Positions 15,887 through 23,837 of a DNA stretch of 64,000 bases are shown here, one piece after another. Origin of the DNA: Hyphomicrobiales bacterium (GTDB lineage: Bacteria; Pseudomonadota; Alphaproteobacteria; Rhizobiales; Xanthobacteraceae); the NCBI GenBank assembly GCA_017305665.1, contig JAFKKH010000011.1, positions 124,001-188,000 on the forward strand. Direction: 5' to 3'. Numbering within the stretch: position 1 is the stretch's first letter; the number at the start of each line of letters is the position of its first letter. Under the pieces are notes generated by a model that was not told the DNA's origin, searched no databases, and saw only the letters and a list, made by a program, of their open reading frames with translations. Made by a program: the position numbers and the translations under genes.

Positions 15887-16984
15887 CTACTTCGCGTTGA
15901 GACTGGTCGGTGAGGAGCGGCGTCGAATCTGGTCGGCACACCTATGCAGGACACTCTTCGCTGCCGGGTGGGCCCAACTCTCGAAGAAACGCCAGACGCT
16001 GTAGGCGAGGACGAATGTGCCGACCACGATGGCACAGGTGATGGCCGCGACGTGCGCTTGCGGTGCCACCGCGGTGAAGATCACGTAGCCGAGCTGCATG
16101 TGCAGCAGGTAGAGCGGGTAAGTGACGCCGCCGGCGGCCAGCACGACCTTTGCCGGCAGCGGCAGGCGCTTGATCCTCGTCGCGAGAAACACAAGTCCCA
16201 GTCCCACGACGGAGATCGCGGCGACCATCCGCGGATCGTAGCTGGCGTGGGCGTGTACGCCGAGCCGTTCCAGCTTGTGGATGGACTGGAAGACGGCGGT
16301 CCCGAGCGACAGCGCTGACAGCGCCCACCAGCGAACGTCGCGGCGACCGCGGTAGTGCTGGTAGATCAGAAGGCCGACCGCGAAGAAGCCGCTGTCGTCA
16401 GCCATGAACAGCTTCTCGAAGAGCGGCGCGTCGATGGTGAGCTCGTTGGCAAAGGTAATAGCGAGCCATGCGACGATGATCGCATCAATCCGGCGAGGAA
16501 ATAGTCCGAGAGCCATGAAGACCGCGACCCATGCGTAGAACACGACCTCGATCACCAGCGACCAGTACGCCCCGTCGACGTAGTTCTGTCCGAGCAACGG
16601 CGCCGCGATGAAAAGGTTGGCAAACCATTGCCGCGTCGTCACCTCGAAATGACCGGTCCCAAACAGAACGATAGCGGCGAAGGTAAGCGTCATGCAGAGC
16701 ACGAACGTCGGATAAATGCGGCTGAAGCGGGCGATGGCGAAGCCGACGGGCGTGCGTCCTTCGGCCGAGTAGGCGATGACGAAGCCGCTGATGGCGAAGA
16801 ACACCGGGACGCCAAGGAATCCGTACTGCGCGAATGGCTCCAACTCGGGCAACGCCACCTGGGTCTCGCCGTGCGAGGCCGGACCCCAGAAACCGTAGTG
16901 GTACAGGATCACGGCGCCGACCGCAGCGAGGCGCAGCAGGTCGAGCGCGGGCACCCGCGAGGACTCGGTCCGGTTCTGGTCCAT
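15887..16984 (-). CDS. acyltransferase-3 family membrane protein
   Basis: Integral membrane O-acyltransferase of about 365 residues, the OafA-type family that acetylates surface polysaccharides or lipids. Signs: RVPALDLLRLAAVGAVILYH at the N terminus (LD-x-LR, catalytic His in the YH), GFLGVPVFFAISGFVIAYS, and RFSRIYPTFVLCM with the conserved Arg, then about nine more helices. The start at 16984 is chosen because the family motif begins about 12 residues later; an upstream in-frame codon would add 40 unlikely residues. It runs divergently from the arsenic operon. Confidence 0.85.
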   Translation of the reverse strand: MDQNRTESSRVPALDLLRLAAVGAVILYHYGFWGPASHGETQVALPELEPFAQYGFLGVPVFFAISGFVIAYSAEGRTPVGFAIARFSRIYPTFVLCMTLTFAAIVLFGTGHFEVTTRQWFANLFIAAPLLGQNYVDGAYWSLVIEVVFYAWVAVFMALGLFPRRIDAIIVAWLAITFANELTIDAPLFEKLFMADDSGFFAVGLLIYQHYRGRRDVRWWALSALSLGTAVFQSIHKLERLGVHAHASYDPRMVAAISVVGLGLVFLATRIKRLPLPAKVVLAAGGVTYPLYLLHMQLGYVIFTAVAPQAHVAAITCAIVVGTFVLAYSVWRFFESWAHPAAKSVLHRCADQIRRRSSPTSLNAK

Positions 16985-17130
16985 TGAGCGGGAATAATAG
17001 GCGATTCCGCTGAAGATCCCTTTAACGCGACCGCCGAGAGTCGGGCCTATCGAGCGCGCCCACGCGTCCGGCTCGGCCCGGTTGCCGCCAGACGGCCGGC
17101 TCATCCATGGTAGCTTGACCGTCGACTATT

Positions 17131-17150
17131 ATTTCGATATTCGTTGAAAT
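17131..17150 (+). promoter_or_regulatory. probable ArsR operator
   Basis: ATTTCGATATTCGTTGAAAT immediately precedes the arsR start; ATTTC and GAAAT are inverted around TATTCG, like known ArsR/SmtB operators. Its position would block its own promoter. Confidence 0.6.
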
Positions 17151-17495
17151 ATGGAAAAGATAGATGCCGTCGCGGCCTTGGCCGCCCTCGCACAGGACAA
17201 CCGTCTCGACGTCTTCCGCCTGCTGGTGCAGGCAGGCCCCGAGGGCATGACGGCGGGTGCGATCGCCGAGGCGCTCGACCTGGCCCCCAACACGCTGACC
17301 TTCCACTTCGATCGCCTCCGGACGGCGGGCCTCGCTACGGTCCGGCGGGAGGGACGATCCATGATCTACGCGGCGCGGTTCGAGACGATGAACGGTCTGC
17401 TCTCATTCCTCACCGAGAACTGCTGCGCCGGCGCGCCCTGCACGCCGGCCGCTTCCTGCAAACCCGCGCGCAAGCGCGTCAAAGCCCCCGCTTGA
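17151..17495 (+). CDS. arsR: ArsR-family arsenite-responsive repressor
   Basis: Winged-helix repressor of 114 residues. LAALAQDNRLDVFRLLVQAG opens the domain, the recognition helix is LAPNTLTFHFDRLRTAGLAT and the wing is VRREGRSMIYAA. The C terminus carries ENCCAGAPC with Cys91, Cys92, Cys97 and a further Cys103, an arrangement like the Acidithiobacillus-type ArsR in which a C-terminal Cys trio binds As(III) or methylarsenite. First gene of arsR-arsI-aqpS-arsC, 12 bases before arsI. Confidence 0.92.
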   Translation: MEKIDAVAALAALAQDNRLDVFRLLVQAGPEGMTAGAIAEALDLAPNTLTFHFDRLRTAGLATVRREGRSMIYAARFETMNGLLSFLTENCCAGAPCTPAASCKPARKRVKAPA

Positions 17496-17507
17496 AAGGG
17501 AAAGCCT

Positions 17508-17978
17508 ATGAAACGCCTGCACGTGCACGTCTCCGTCGAAGACATCCCGCATTCGGTCGGTTTCTATTCGGCGCTGTTCGCCGCGGAGCCCACCGTCGTC
17601 AAGGACGACTATGCCAAGTGGATGCTGGAGGATCCGCGGGTCAACTTCGCGATCTCCACGCGCGGCCGGCAGCCGGGTCTCGACCATCTCGGGATCCAGG
17701 TCGAGAACACGGATGAACTCCGCGAGGTTTACGCCCGTCTCGACAAAGCGGGAGGCGCCGTCGTCGAACAGGGCCAGACCACCTGCTGCTACTCCAAGTC
17801 GGAGAAGTCCTGGATCGACGACCCAGCCGGCATCGCCTGGGAGACCTTCCACACGACCGGAGAGAGCACGGTCTACGGCGACGGCACCGGCGAGAACGGG
17901 GCGCGCATCGCCCACGAAAAGCAGTCGGCCTGCTGCGCGCCCGCGACGACCGCGCCGAAACAGTCGGCCTGCTGCTGA
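17508..17978 (+). CDS. arsI: ArsI C-As lyase (organoarsenical demethylase)
   Basis: Vicinal oxygen chelate dioxygenase of 156 residues that cleaves the carbon-arsenic bond of trivalent methyl- or phenylarsenicals, giving As(III). The expected Fe(II) ligands are visible as His5, His60 and Glu112, and the substrate thiols as the pair in TTCCYSKSEKSW (Cys93-Cys94). The tail ends with two further CC pairs (SACCAP and SACC). Glyoxalase-like CadI proteins share the fold, but the TTCCY pair and operon context favour ArsI. Enzyme needs O2. Overlaps aqpS by TGATG. Confidence 0.88.
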   Translation: MKRLHVHVSVEDIPHSVGFYSALFAAEPTVVKDDYAKWMLEDPRVNFAISTRGRQPGLDHLGIQVENTDELREVYARLDKAGGAVVEQGQTTCCYSKSEKSWIDDPAGIAWETFHTTGESTVYGDGTGENGARIAHEKQSACCAPATTAPKQSACC

Positions 17979-18676
17979 TGGCCGACTACGACCTCGGCAG
18001 ACGTCTCGCCGCCGAAGCCATCGGCACAGCCTTGCTAGTGGCGACGGTCGTCGGCTCCGGCATCATGGCGGAGACCCTGACCAAGGACGTCGCGTTGGCA
18101 CTGCTGGGCAACACGCTGGCGACCGGCGCGATGCTGGTCGTTCTGATTACCGTGCTAGGCCCGATCTCGGGCGCCCATTTCAACCCGGCGGCCTCGGTCG
18201 TCTTCGCGCTGCGCGGCGAACTGGCCGCTTCTGAGGCCCTGCTTTACGCGGCGTTTCAGGTCGCCGGTGGGATCGCCGGGACGTTTGTCGCCCACGCGAT
18301 GTTCGCGATTCCGCTGATCGAGATTTCAGCGAAGATGCGAACCGGCGGATCCCAATGGCTTTCGGAAGGCGTCGCTACCTTCGGTCTCTTGGTCACGATC
18401 CTCGCCGGCGTTAGGTTTGCCAAGCCTTCCGTCCCATGGCTGGTCGGCCTCTACATCGTCGCGGCCTACTGGTTCACAGCCTCGACCTCGTTTGCCAACC
18501 CGGCTGTCGCGATCGCGCGCTCGCTGACCGATACGTTTTCAGGGATCCGGCCCGTGGATCTGCCGGGCTTCATCGTCGCGCAGTTCGCCGGCGCGCTCTT
18601 GGGATTGGCTCTGACTTCGTGGCTGTTGATCCCAGCGCCGACCGCCACCCCGCTTCCCGAGGAGGCCAAGCTGTGA
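17978..18676 (+). CDS. aqpS: AqpS-type aquaglyceroporin
   Basis: Six-helix channel of 232 residues of the MIP family. The two pore motifs are HFNPAAS (Asn69) and FANPAVAIARS (Asn174). In rhizobial ars operons this channel replaces the ArsB pump: arsenite made inside by ArsC flows out down its gradient, and the protein also conducts methylarsenicals. The start overlaps the arsI stop and the stop overlaps the arsC start, so the three genes are translationally coupled. Confidence 0.92.
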   Translation: MADYDLGRRLAAEAIGTALLVATVVGSGIMAETLTKDVALALLGNTLATGAMLVVLITVLGPISGAHFNPAASVVFALRGELAASEALLYAAFQVAGGIAGTFVAHAMFAIPLIEISAKMRTGGSQWLSEGVATFGLLVTILAGVRFAKPSVPWLVGLYIVAAYWFTASTSFANPAVAIARSLTDTFSGIRPVDLPGFIVAQFAGALLGLALTSWLLIPAPTATPLPEEAKL

Positions 18677-19071
18677 GTGTCACCATCTATCACAACCCAG
18701 ACTGCGGCACGTCCCGCAACACGCTCGCGATGATCCGCCAGGCCGGCGAGGAGCCAACTGTGATCGAGTACCTGAAGACGCCGCCGTCACGCGAGCGCCT
18801 GAAGGAGTTGATCGCGGCCATGGGCATCTCCGTGCGCGATCTGCTGCGCGAAAAGGGCACGCCTTACGCCGAACTCGGTCTCCGCGATCCGGACCTCAGC
18901 GACGACGCGCTGCTCGACGCCATGATGGCCCACCCTATCCTCATCAACCGCCCGATCGTGGTGACGCCGAAGGGCGTGCGGCTGTGCCGGCCGTCGGAGG
19001 CGGTTTTTGACCTTCTGTCGAAACCGGTCGGCCGGTTCGTCAAGGAAGACGGTGAAGTCGTCGAAGGCTGA
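18673..19071 (+). CDS. arsC: ArsC arsenate reductase (glutaredoxin type)
   Basis: Reduces arsenate to arsenite with glutathione and glutaredoxin. 132 residues; the GTG at 18673 is in frame and overlaps the aqpS stop. The N terminus has the catalytic YHNPDCGTSRNTLAMIR with Cys11, and the family's arginines lie in NRPIVVTPKGVRLCRP. Length is normal for the R773-type family. Confidence 0.93.
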   Translation: MSVTIYHNPDCGTSRNTLAMIRQAGEEPTVIEYLKTPPSRERLKELIAAMGISVRDLLREKGTPYAELGLRDPDLSDDALLDAMMAHPILINRPIVVTPKGVRLCRPSEAVFDLLSKPVGRFVKEDGEVVEG

Positions 19072-19074
19072 GAG

Positions 19075-19096
19075 GCGACCCGAGCGGCCCGGTCGC
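19075..19096 (+). terminator. possible hairpin after arsC
   Basis: GCGACC and GGTCGC pair around a GC-rich loop 4 bases after the arsC stop; no T run follows, so only a weak candidate. Confidence 0.3.
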
Positions 19097-19127
19097 GTTC
19101 CGTAAGCACGCGCCGGGCCTGGCCAAC
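19095..19127 (+). repeat. direct repeat copy 1
   Basis: A 33-34-base segment beginning GCGTTCCGTAAGCACGC and ending CCAACC recurs in the same orientation at 23609-23641 with about three quarters identity. The pair brackets chrA-oxidase-padR-MFS. Confidence 0.45.
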
Positions 19128-19199
19128 CGCGGGGTCAGTGCTCCGCGCCGACTGCTTAGACAGAGTATGTCTCGACCTGCAGATGCCGCTACGTCCGGA

Positions 19200-20423
19200 T
19201 CAGCCGAAGAAGCTCATGGCCGCGCCCGCTGCGGCGCTGAAGGCTACGACGACGAGCGGAGGGGCGCGCCAGACGGTGAGCAAGACGAAGCCGACCAGGG
19301 CGATGCCGAAGTCCGCTCGCGTATGAACGGTCGTGGTCCAGACCGGGTCGTACAGCGCAGCGCCGAGCACGCCGACCACAGCAGCGTTGACGCCCCGCAT
19401 CATCGCCTGGGCGCCCGAGCGCTTCCGGAAGGAGTCCCAGAACGGCAAGGCGCCGAGAAGGACCAGGGCTCCAGGCAGAAAAATGCCGACAAGGCCGAGC
19501 GCTGCGCCGGCGAGCCCATGCGGCTCCGAAGACACCACGGTGCCGAGGTAGGCCGCAAATGTGAAGAGCGGGCCCGGCACCGCCTGGGCGGCGCCGTAGC
19601 CGGCGAGGAAGGCGTCATCGCTCAGCCAGCCGGGCGCGACGAAGGCCTCGCGAAGGAGCGGAAGCACGACGTGACCGCCGCCGAAGACGAGCGCACCGGA
19701 ACGGTAAAATGCGTCGAACAGGGCCACGCCCGACGACCCAGTCAAGCTGCGCAGTACGGGCAGCCCTGCCAGCAGGACGAAGAACATCCCGAGGGTGATC
19801 AGGCCCACGGTCCGCGAGACCGGGATCTCGACGTGTCCGGTCGGCGCCGGGGCCTCGCTGTGGCACAGCCACAGACCGGCGAGCCCGCCGAAAGCGATCG
19901 CGCCGATCTGGGCGATCGAAGCCGTACTAAACAGGATGATCAGCGCCGCCACTACCGCGATCGATGCGCGCTCACGGTCGGGACAGAGGTTGCGTGCCAT
20001 GCCCCAGACCGCCTGTGCCACAATGGCGACCGCGGTCAGCTTCAGTCCGTGCAGCAGGCCGGCGCCGACCGGTCCGCTCAGCGCACCGGCGCCGTAGGCG
20101 AAGAGAACGAGGACGGCGGTCGATGGCAGCGTGAAGCCGGTCCAGGCGGCGAGCGCGCCCAGGTAGCCAGCGCGCATTAGCCCTATGGAGAAGCCGACCT
20201 GGCTGCTGGCGGGGCCCGGGAGGAATTGGCACAAACCGACCAGATCGGCGTAGGCGTGCTCGTCGATCCACTTCCGCCGCACGACGAACTCGTCGCGGAA
20301 ATAGCCGATGTGAGCGATCGGACCGCCAAAGCAGGTCAGCCCGAGCTTGAGGAAGATGCGCAGGACCTCCAGCGGCGAGCCGCGACGGGCGGGGACGGTC
20401 GTTGTCTCGGCGGAGATATCCAT
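19200..20423 (-). CDS. chrA: ChrA chromate transporter
   Basis: Inner-membrane efflux carrier for chromate, 407 residues with two homologous CHR halves. First half: FLKLGLTCFGGPIAHIGYFR, LCQFLPGPASSQVGFSIG. Second half: SGALVFGGGHVVLPLLREAF, GYGAAQAVPGPLFTFAAYLG. These FGGP/FGGG and PGP motifs are diagnostic. It starts 3 bases after the multicopper oxidase stop, so the two are cotranscribed, probably under PadR control. Confidence 0.92.
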   Translation of the reverse strand: MDISAETTTVPARRGSPLEVLRIFLKLGLTCFGGPIAHIGYFRDEFVVRRKWIDEHAYADLVGLCQFLPGPASSQVGFSIGLMRAGYLGALAAWTGFTLPSTAVLVLFAYGAGALSGPVGAGLLHGLKLTAVAIVAQAVWGMARNLCPDRERASIAVVAALIILFSTASIAQIGAIAFGGLAGLWLCHSEAPAPTGHVEIPVSRTVGLITLGMFFVLLAGLPVLRSLTGSSGVALFDAFYRSGALVFGGGHVVLPLLREAFVAPGWLSDDAFLAGYGAAQAVPGPLFTFAAYLGTVVSSEPHGLAGAALGLVGIFLPGALVLLGALPFWDSFRKRSGAQAMMRGVNAAVVGVLGAALYDPVWTTTVHTRADFGIALVGFVLLTVWRAPPLVVVAFSAAAGAAMSFFG

Positions 20424-20426
20424 GTG

Positions 20427-21881
20427 TCACGCGTAATCGAAGAGGGCCATGAAACCAAAGTCCATGTGCAGTTGCTGATGGCAGTGGAAGAGCGTCGCTC
20501 CCGGATTATCGGCGACGAAGTCGAATTCAATCTCCTGGAAGCCGCCGAGCATCACGACGTCCTTGAGGACGCCCGATGTCTGCTTGCCGCCGACCCGCAC
20601 AAGTTCGAAGCTGTGGCGGTGGAGGTGCAGAGGGTGGATGTCGTCGCTGCCGTTGCGGAATTTCAAGCGATAGCGCCGACCCTGCTGAACCTTGTACGTC
20701 GGCTTCATCGTGTCCATCGAGAACGCTTCGCCGTTCATGGTCCACTGGTTGAAGCCGTTCAGCGCCCCATTGCGTTTGAGGATCGTGAACTCCATCGTCT
20801 GGTCCGGCTTGGCCGGCGACGCGCCAGCCTTGCCGAACAGCGTGTAATCCCACTTGTAGGGCTTGGGCTTCGTCCACTGCGGCTTGCCTTTGGCACCGGC
20901 ATACTCGACGACAACCCCCATTCCCCGCTTGCGATCGTCGTCGGCGAGGTCGCCCATGATCCAGACGCCCGGGTGGTTCATCTCGACGATAGCCGAGATG
21001 CGCTCGGCCGTCCCGAGCCAGAGGACCGGCACGTCCTTCGGCGCAGGCACGGGGTTGCCGTCCAGCGCCACGACTCTGAACGAGTGCCCCGGCAGCGCGA
21101 GGCTCCGGATCTCGCTGGCGCTGCCGTTCAGCACATGGAACAGTACGCGCTCGCCCTGCTTGACCCGGACAGGATCGCCATGCCCCAACATCTTGCCGTT
21201 GATCGAGAACAGGTCGTACCCCACCTCGAACCCCTTCGTCTTCTCCTGGGCCTTGTCGTCGGACTTCTTGCCGAGGTCCTTCAGATCCTTGACTTCCTCG
21301 CCGGCCAGGAAATCCATCGCCATGTCGCCGCCGCGACTGAACGAGGGCGCGAACTCCTTGAGCGTCAGGAAAACCTCGCGATCGTAGGCGCCGGGCTCAT
21401 TTTTGGGCTCGATGTAGACCGGTCCAACTTGGCCGGTATAGGTACCGCGGTTGAGGTCGGCGCCCGCCACGACGTGGGTGTGGTAGAAGCAGAAGCCGGA
21501 GGGTTTCGGTACGAAGGAGATGCGCCGCATCCCATGCGGCGGGACGAAGGGCGTGCCTTCCTCGGCCGCCCCGTCGACGTCGCTCGGTATCATCTGGCCG
21601 TGCCAGTGGACGAGCTCCGGCACGTCGGTATCGTTGTAAACGTCGACGACGGCACGCTGGCCCTCCTTGAAGCGCAGCAGCGGGCCCGGAAACTGACCGT
21701 TGTAGAGGGTCGTCGAAGCAATGTGGTCGGGCGCCAATTCGGCAAGGCCGGTCGCGATTCGCAAGGAGTAGTCGGCCTTCTCCTTGTCGCCTTGCGCGAG
21801 AGCGGGCGCCATCCGGGCCCGCAACCCGACCAGCGGGACGAGCGCCCCGCTTGCGAGCAGGGAGCGGCGATCTATTGGCAT
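20427..21881 (-). CDS. periplasmic multicopper oxidase
   Basis: Three-cupredoxin oxidase of 484 residues. The start at 21881 has GGAAGGA in front and gives DRRSLLASGALVPLVGL, an RR leader suited to Tat export of a folded copper protein. Copper ligands: VHWHGQ and FYHTHVV in domain 1, HPLHLHRHSFE and HCHQQLHMDFGFM in domain 3; the Met of the last motif is the type 1 axial ligand. Middle section has a Lys/Asp-rich insert (KDLKDLGKKSDDKAQEKTKG). Function may be copper or metal-ion oxidation; gene order with chrA and padR suggests metal stress, but the true substrate is unknown. Confidence 0.88.
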   Translation of the reverse strand: MPIDRRSLLASGALVPLVGLRARMAPALAQGDKEKADYSLRIATGLAELAPDHIASTTLYNGQFPGPLLRFKEGQRAVVDVYNDTDVPELVHWHGQMIPSDVDGAAEEGTPFVPPHGMRRISFVPKPSGFCFYHTHVVAGADLNRGTYTGQVGPVYIEPKNEPGAYDREVFLTLKEFAPSFSRGGDMAMDFLAGEEVKDLKDLGKKSDDKAQEKTKGFEVGYDLFSINGKMLGHGDPVRVKQGERVLFHVLNGSASEIRSLALPGHSFRVVALDGNPVPAPKDVPVLWLGTAERISAIVEMNHPGVWIMGDLADDDRKRGMGVVVEYAGAKGKPQWTKPKPYKWDYTLFGKAGASPAKPDQTMEFTILKRNGALNGFNQWTMNGEAFSMDTMKPTYKVQQGRRYRLKFRNGSDDIHPLHLHRHSFELVRVGGKQTSGVLKDVVMLGGFQEIEFDFVADNPGATLFHCHQQLHMDFGFMALFDYA

Positions 21882-21924
21882 GTCGGAATCCTTCCACCAG
21901 GCTGCGCCCCAGCCCGCGGCGGCT

Positions 21925-21953
21925 TTATCGGGTTCCGATATCGATAACCGATA
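21925..21953 (-). promoter_or_regulatory. candidate PadR operator before oxidase
   Basis: TTATCGGGTTCCG at 21925-21937 followed by ATATCGATAACCGATAT with dyad symmetry, between padR and the oxidase. The same TTATCGG-TTCCG word occurs at 22307. Confidence 0.5.
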
Positions 21954-21994
21954 TTCCGACGATGGCAAGTAACTTCCCGGGTGGCAGGCCGTTC

Positions 21995-22297
21995 CTACCC
22001 CTTCATGGCCTCGCCGGTGAATTCCTTGAGTCGGACCTTGGCCAGCGCGAGCCCTTTTTTGCCCAAGGGCGTGGCCCGATACAGCTTTCGGGCGGTGCGG
22101 CCCTCGCGCTGCTTGCGGGATTTGAGGTAGCCCCGTTGTTCCATCGCGCTCAACAGCGGATAGAGCGTGCCAGGACTGAGCTTGTAGCCGTGCCGCGCAA
22201 GCTCTTCGATAATCCACTGGCCGTAGATTTCGTGCTCGGCGGCATGGTGCAGGATGTGCAGCCGGATGAAGCCGTTCAGCAGATCCTTGAACTTCAT
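21995..22297 (-). CDS. PadR-family regulator
   Basis: Winged-helix repressor of 100 residues. FIRLHILHHAAEHEIYGQWI, ELARHGYKLSPGTLYPLLSA (recognition helix with SPGTLYPLL) and RGYLKSRKQREGRTARKLYR (wing) are textbook PadR. The C-terminal dimer helix is short, as in the subfamily. It probably represses the oxidase-chrA genes downstream and the divergent MFS gene; the inducer is not apparent. Confidence 0.9.
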   Translation of the reverse strand: MKFKDLLNGFIRLHILHHAAEHEIYGQWIIEELARHGYKLSPGTLYPLLSAMEQRGYLKSRKQREGRTARKLYRATPLGKKGLALAKVRLKEFTGEAMKG

Positions 22298-22306
22298 TGC
22301 GCGCCT

Positions 22307-22319
22307 TTATCGGATTCCG
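22307..22319. promoter_or_regulatory. candidate PadR operator at the divergent promoter
   Basis: TTATCGGATTCCG, 9 bases upstream of the padR start, one mismatch from the copy at 21925. Placed to autoregulate padR and act on the MFS gene. Confidence 0.5.
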
Positions 22320-22377
22320 TAAAAGCAGGAACCGGCTCGGTCCTGCGAGGTTGCTGACGATACATCAAAACCGGTCG

Positions 22378-23597
22378 ATGGCCAGCGGGCCGGCGCCGGT
22401 GCCAGGAGCTGGTTCCATGGCTCGATCGGCCTCCTCCGTCTCTTCGCCCGCGTTTCTCTTCGTGATGACGACCGGGATCGTCAATTTATTCGGCGACATC
22501 ACCTACGAAGGCGGCGCCAGTATCAACGGCCCATTCATGGCGACGCTCGGCGCCAGCGCCGCCGTCGTCAGCATCACTGCGGGGCTCGGGGAATTTCTCG
22601 GCTACGCGCTGCGCCTGCCGGCCGGTTACGCGGCCGACCGCACAGGGCGCTACTGGCTGATCACGTTCGTCGGCTACGTCATCAATCTCTTCGCGGTGCC
22701 GGCGATGGCCCTCGCCGGAAGCTGGCAGGTCGCCGCCGCGCTCGTCCTGGCGGAGCGGATCGGGCGGGCGCTGCGCAAGCCAACCGTCGAGGCGATGCTC
22801 TCCTACACGACAGGCGAGCTCGGCAAGGGGTGGGTCTACGCGCTGAACACCGCACTGGACGAGATCGGCGCGACGATCGGCCCGCTGATCATCGCGCTGG
22901 TGCTGATGCTGAAAGGAGACTTCCGGACCGGGTACGCCTTTCTGACGATCTCGGCCGCGGCGGCGCTCGTCGCGCTGGTGGTCGCCCGGATAAACTTTCC
23001 ACTGCCGTCTCGGCTTGAGCAGGGTCGCACGGCGCCGGCCAGGGATTTCGGCAGAGCGTACTGGTTGTACATGTTGGCCGGCGCCCTGTTCGCCGCCGGG
23101 CTGATGAGCTTTGAGCTGATCTCCTATCACCTATCCAAGGCGAACATCGCGTCCCAGCAGTGGATTCCCGTGATGCTCGCGATCTCGACCGCCTTCGGCG
23201 TGCTGGCAAACCTCGCGTTCGGAAAGGCCTACGATCGCGTCGGGCTTCCGATCGTGATCGGTGCGGTGTGCGTCTCGGCGGCGTTCTCACCCTTCGTGTT
23301 TCTCGGCGGCTTCTGGCTTGCGCTGTTCGGCATGCTGCTCTGGGGGTAGGCTATGCCACACAGGACACGTTGCTCAAGGCGATCGTCGCCGAGGTGCTGC
23401 CCGAGGGAAAACGCAATTTCGCGTTCGGGCTCTACTATGCGGGCTACGGCGTAGGCTGGCTCGTCGGCAGCGTCGTGGCGGGCCTCCTGTACGAAAATTC
23501 GCGAGCGGCTCTAATCACATTCTCGATCGTCATCCAGCTCGCTTCGGTGCCGATCTTCGTCCTGGCCGGACGCCGGCAGGAGCGTCCCCAGCGATAG
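22378..23597 (+). pseudogene. MFS transporter broken by one-base frameshift
   Basis: The first frame (start ATG at 22378, or 22417) encodes eleven or so helices with TTGIVNLFGDITYEGGASIN, loop motif GYAADRTGRYW and LPLPSRLEQGR-like central loop, then stops at 23349 just after GMLLWG. The neighbouring frame continues without a break from VGYATQDTLLKAIVAEVLP to the natural end at 23597. One missing G in the run GGGGG (23342-23346) explains the break; six G would restore a protein of about 407 residues. It may be a true mutation, a sequencing error or a slippage site. Family is an uncharacterised MFS exporter. Confidence 0.8.
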
Positions 23598-23608
23598 TAG
23601 GCCTGGCC

Positions 23609-23641
23609 GCGTTCAGTAGGCACGCCTAGGACTGACCAACC
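23609..23641 (+). repeat. direct repeat copy 2
   Basis: GCGTTCAGTAGGCACGC to CCAACC, partner of 19095-19127; lies just after the MFS gene. Confidence 0.45.
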
Positions 23642-23837
23642 TGAGCGTGATGTGGCGCGCGGCCGGCGGTCTTATGAAGAACCCGGCAGGAAGCCCCGGA
23701 GTCATCCGGAGAGCACAGCCGCTACAACACGCTGACCAGTCTCGACATTTTCAGAATCTGCCAGCCGTCCTTCAATTTCGACGAGCCACGCGCTTGGGCG
23801 CTGGGCATACTGCGAGGCAACTACTGAGACGACCCGC

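Noticed and set aside
19167-20180. Open frame of 337 codons on the plus strand
   Set aside because: Antisense to chrA; low-complexity charged sequence typical of a shadow.
20226-21947. Open frame of 573 codons on the plus strand
   Set aside because: Antisense to the multicopper oxidase with all copper motifs on the minus strand; no motif in the plus frame.
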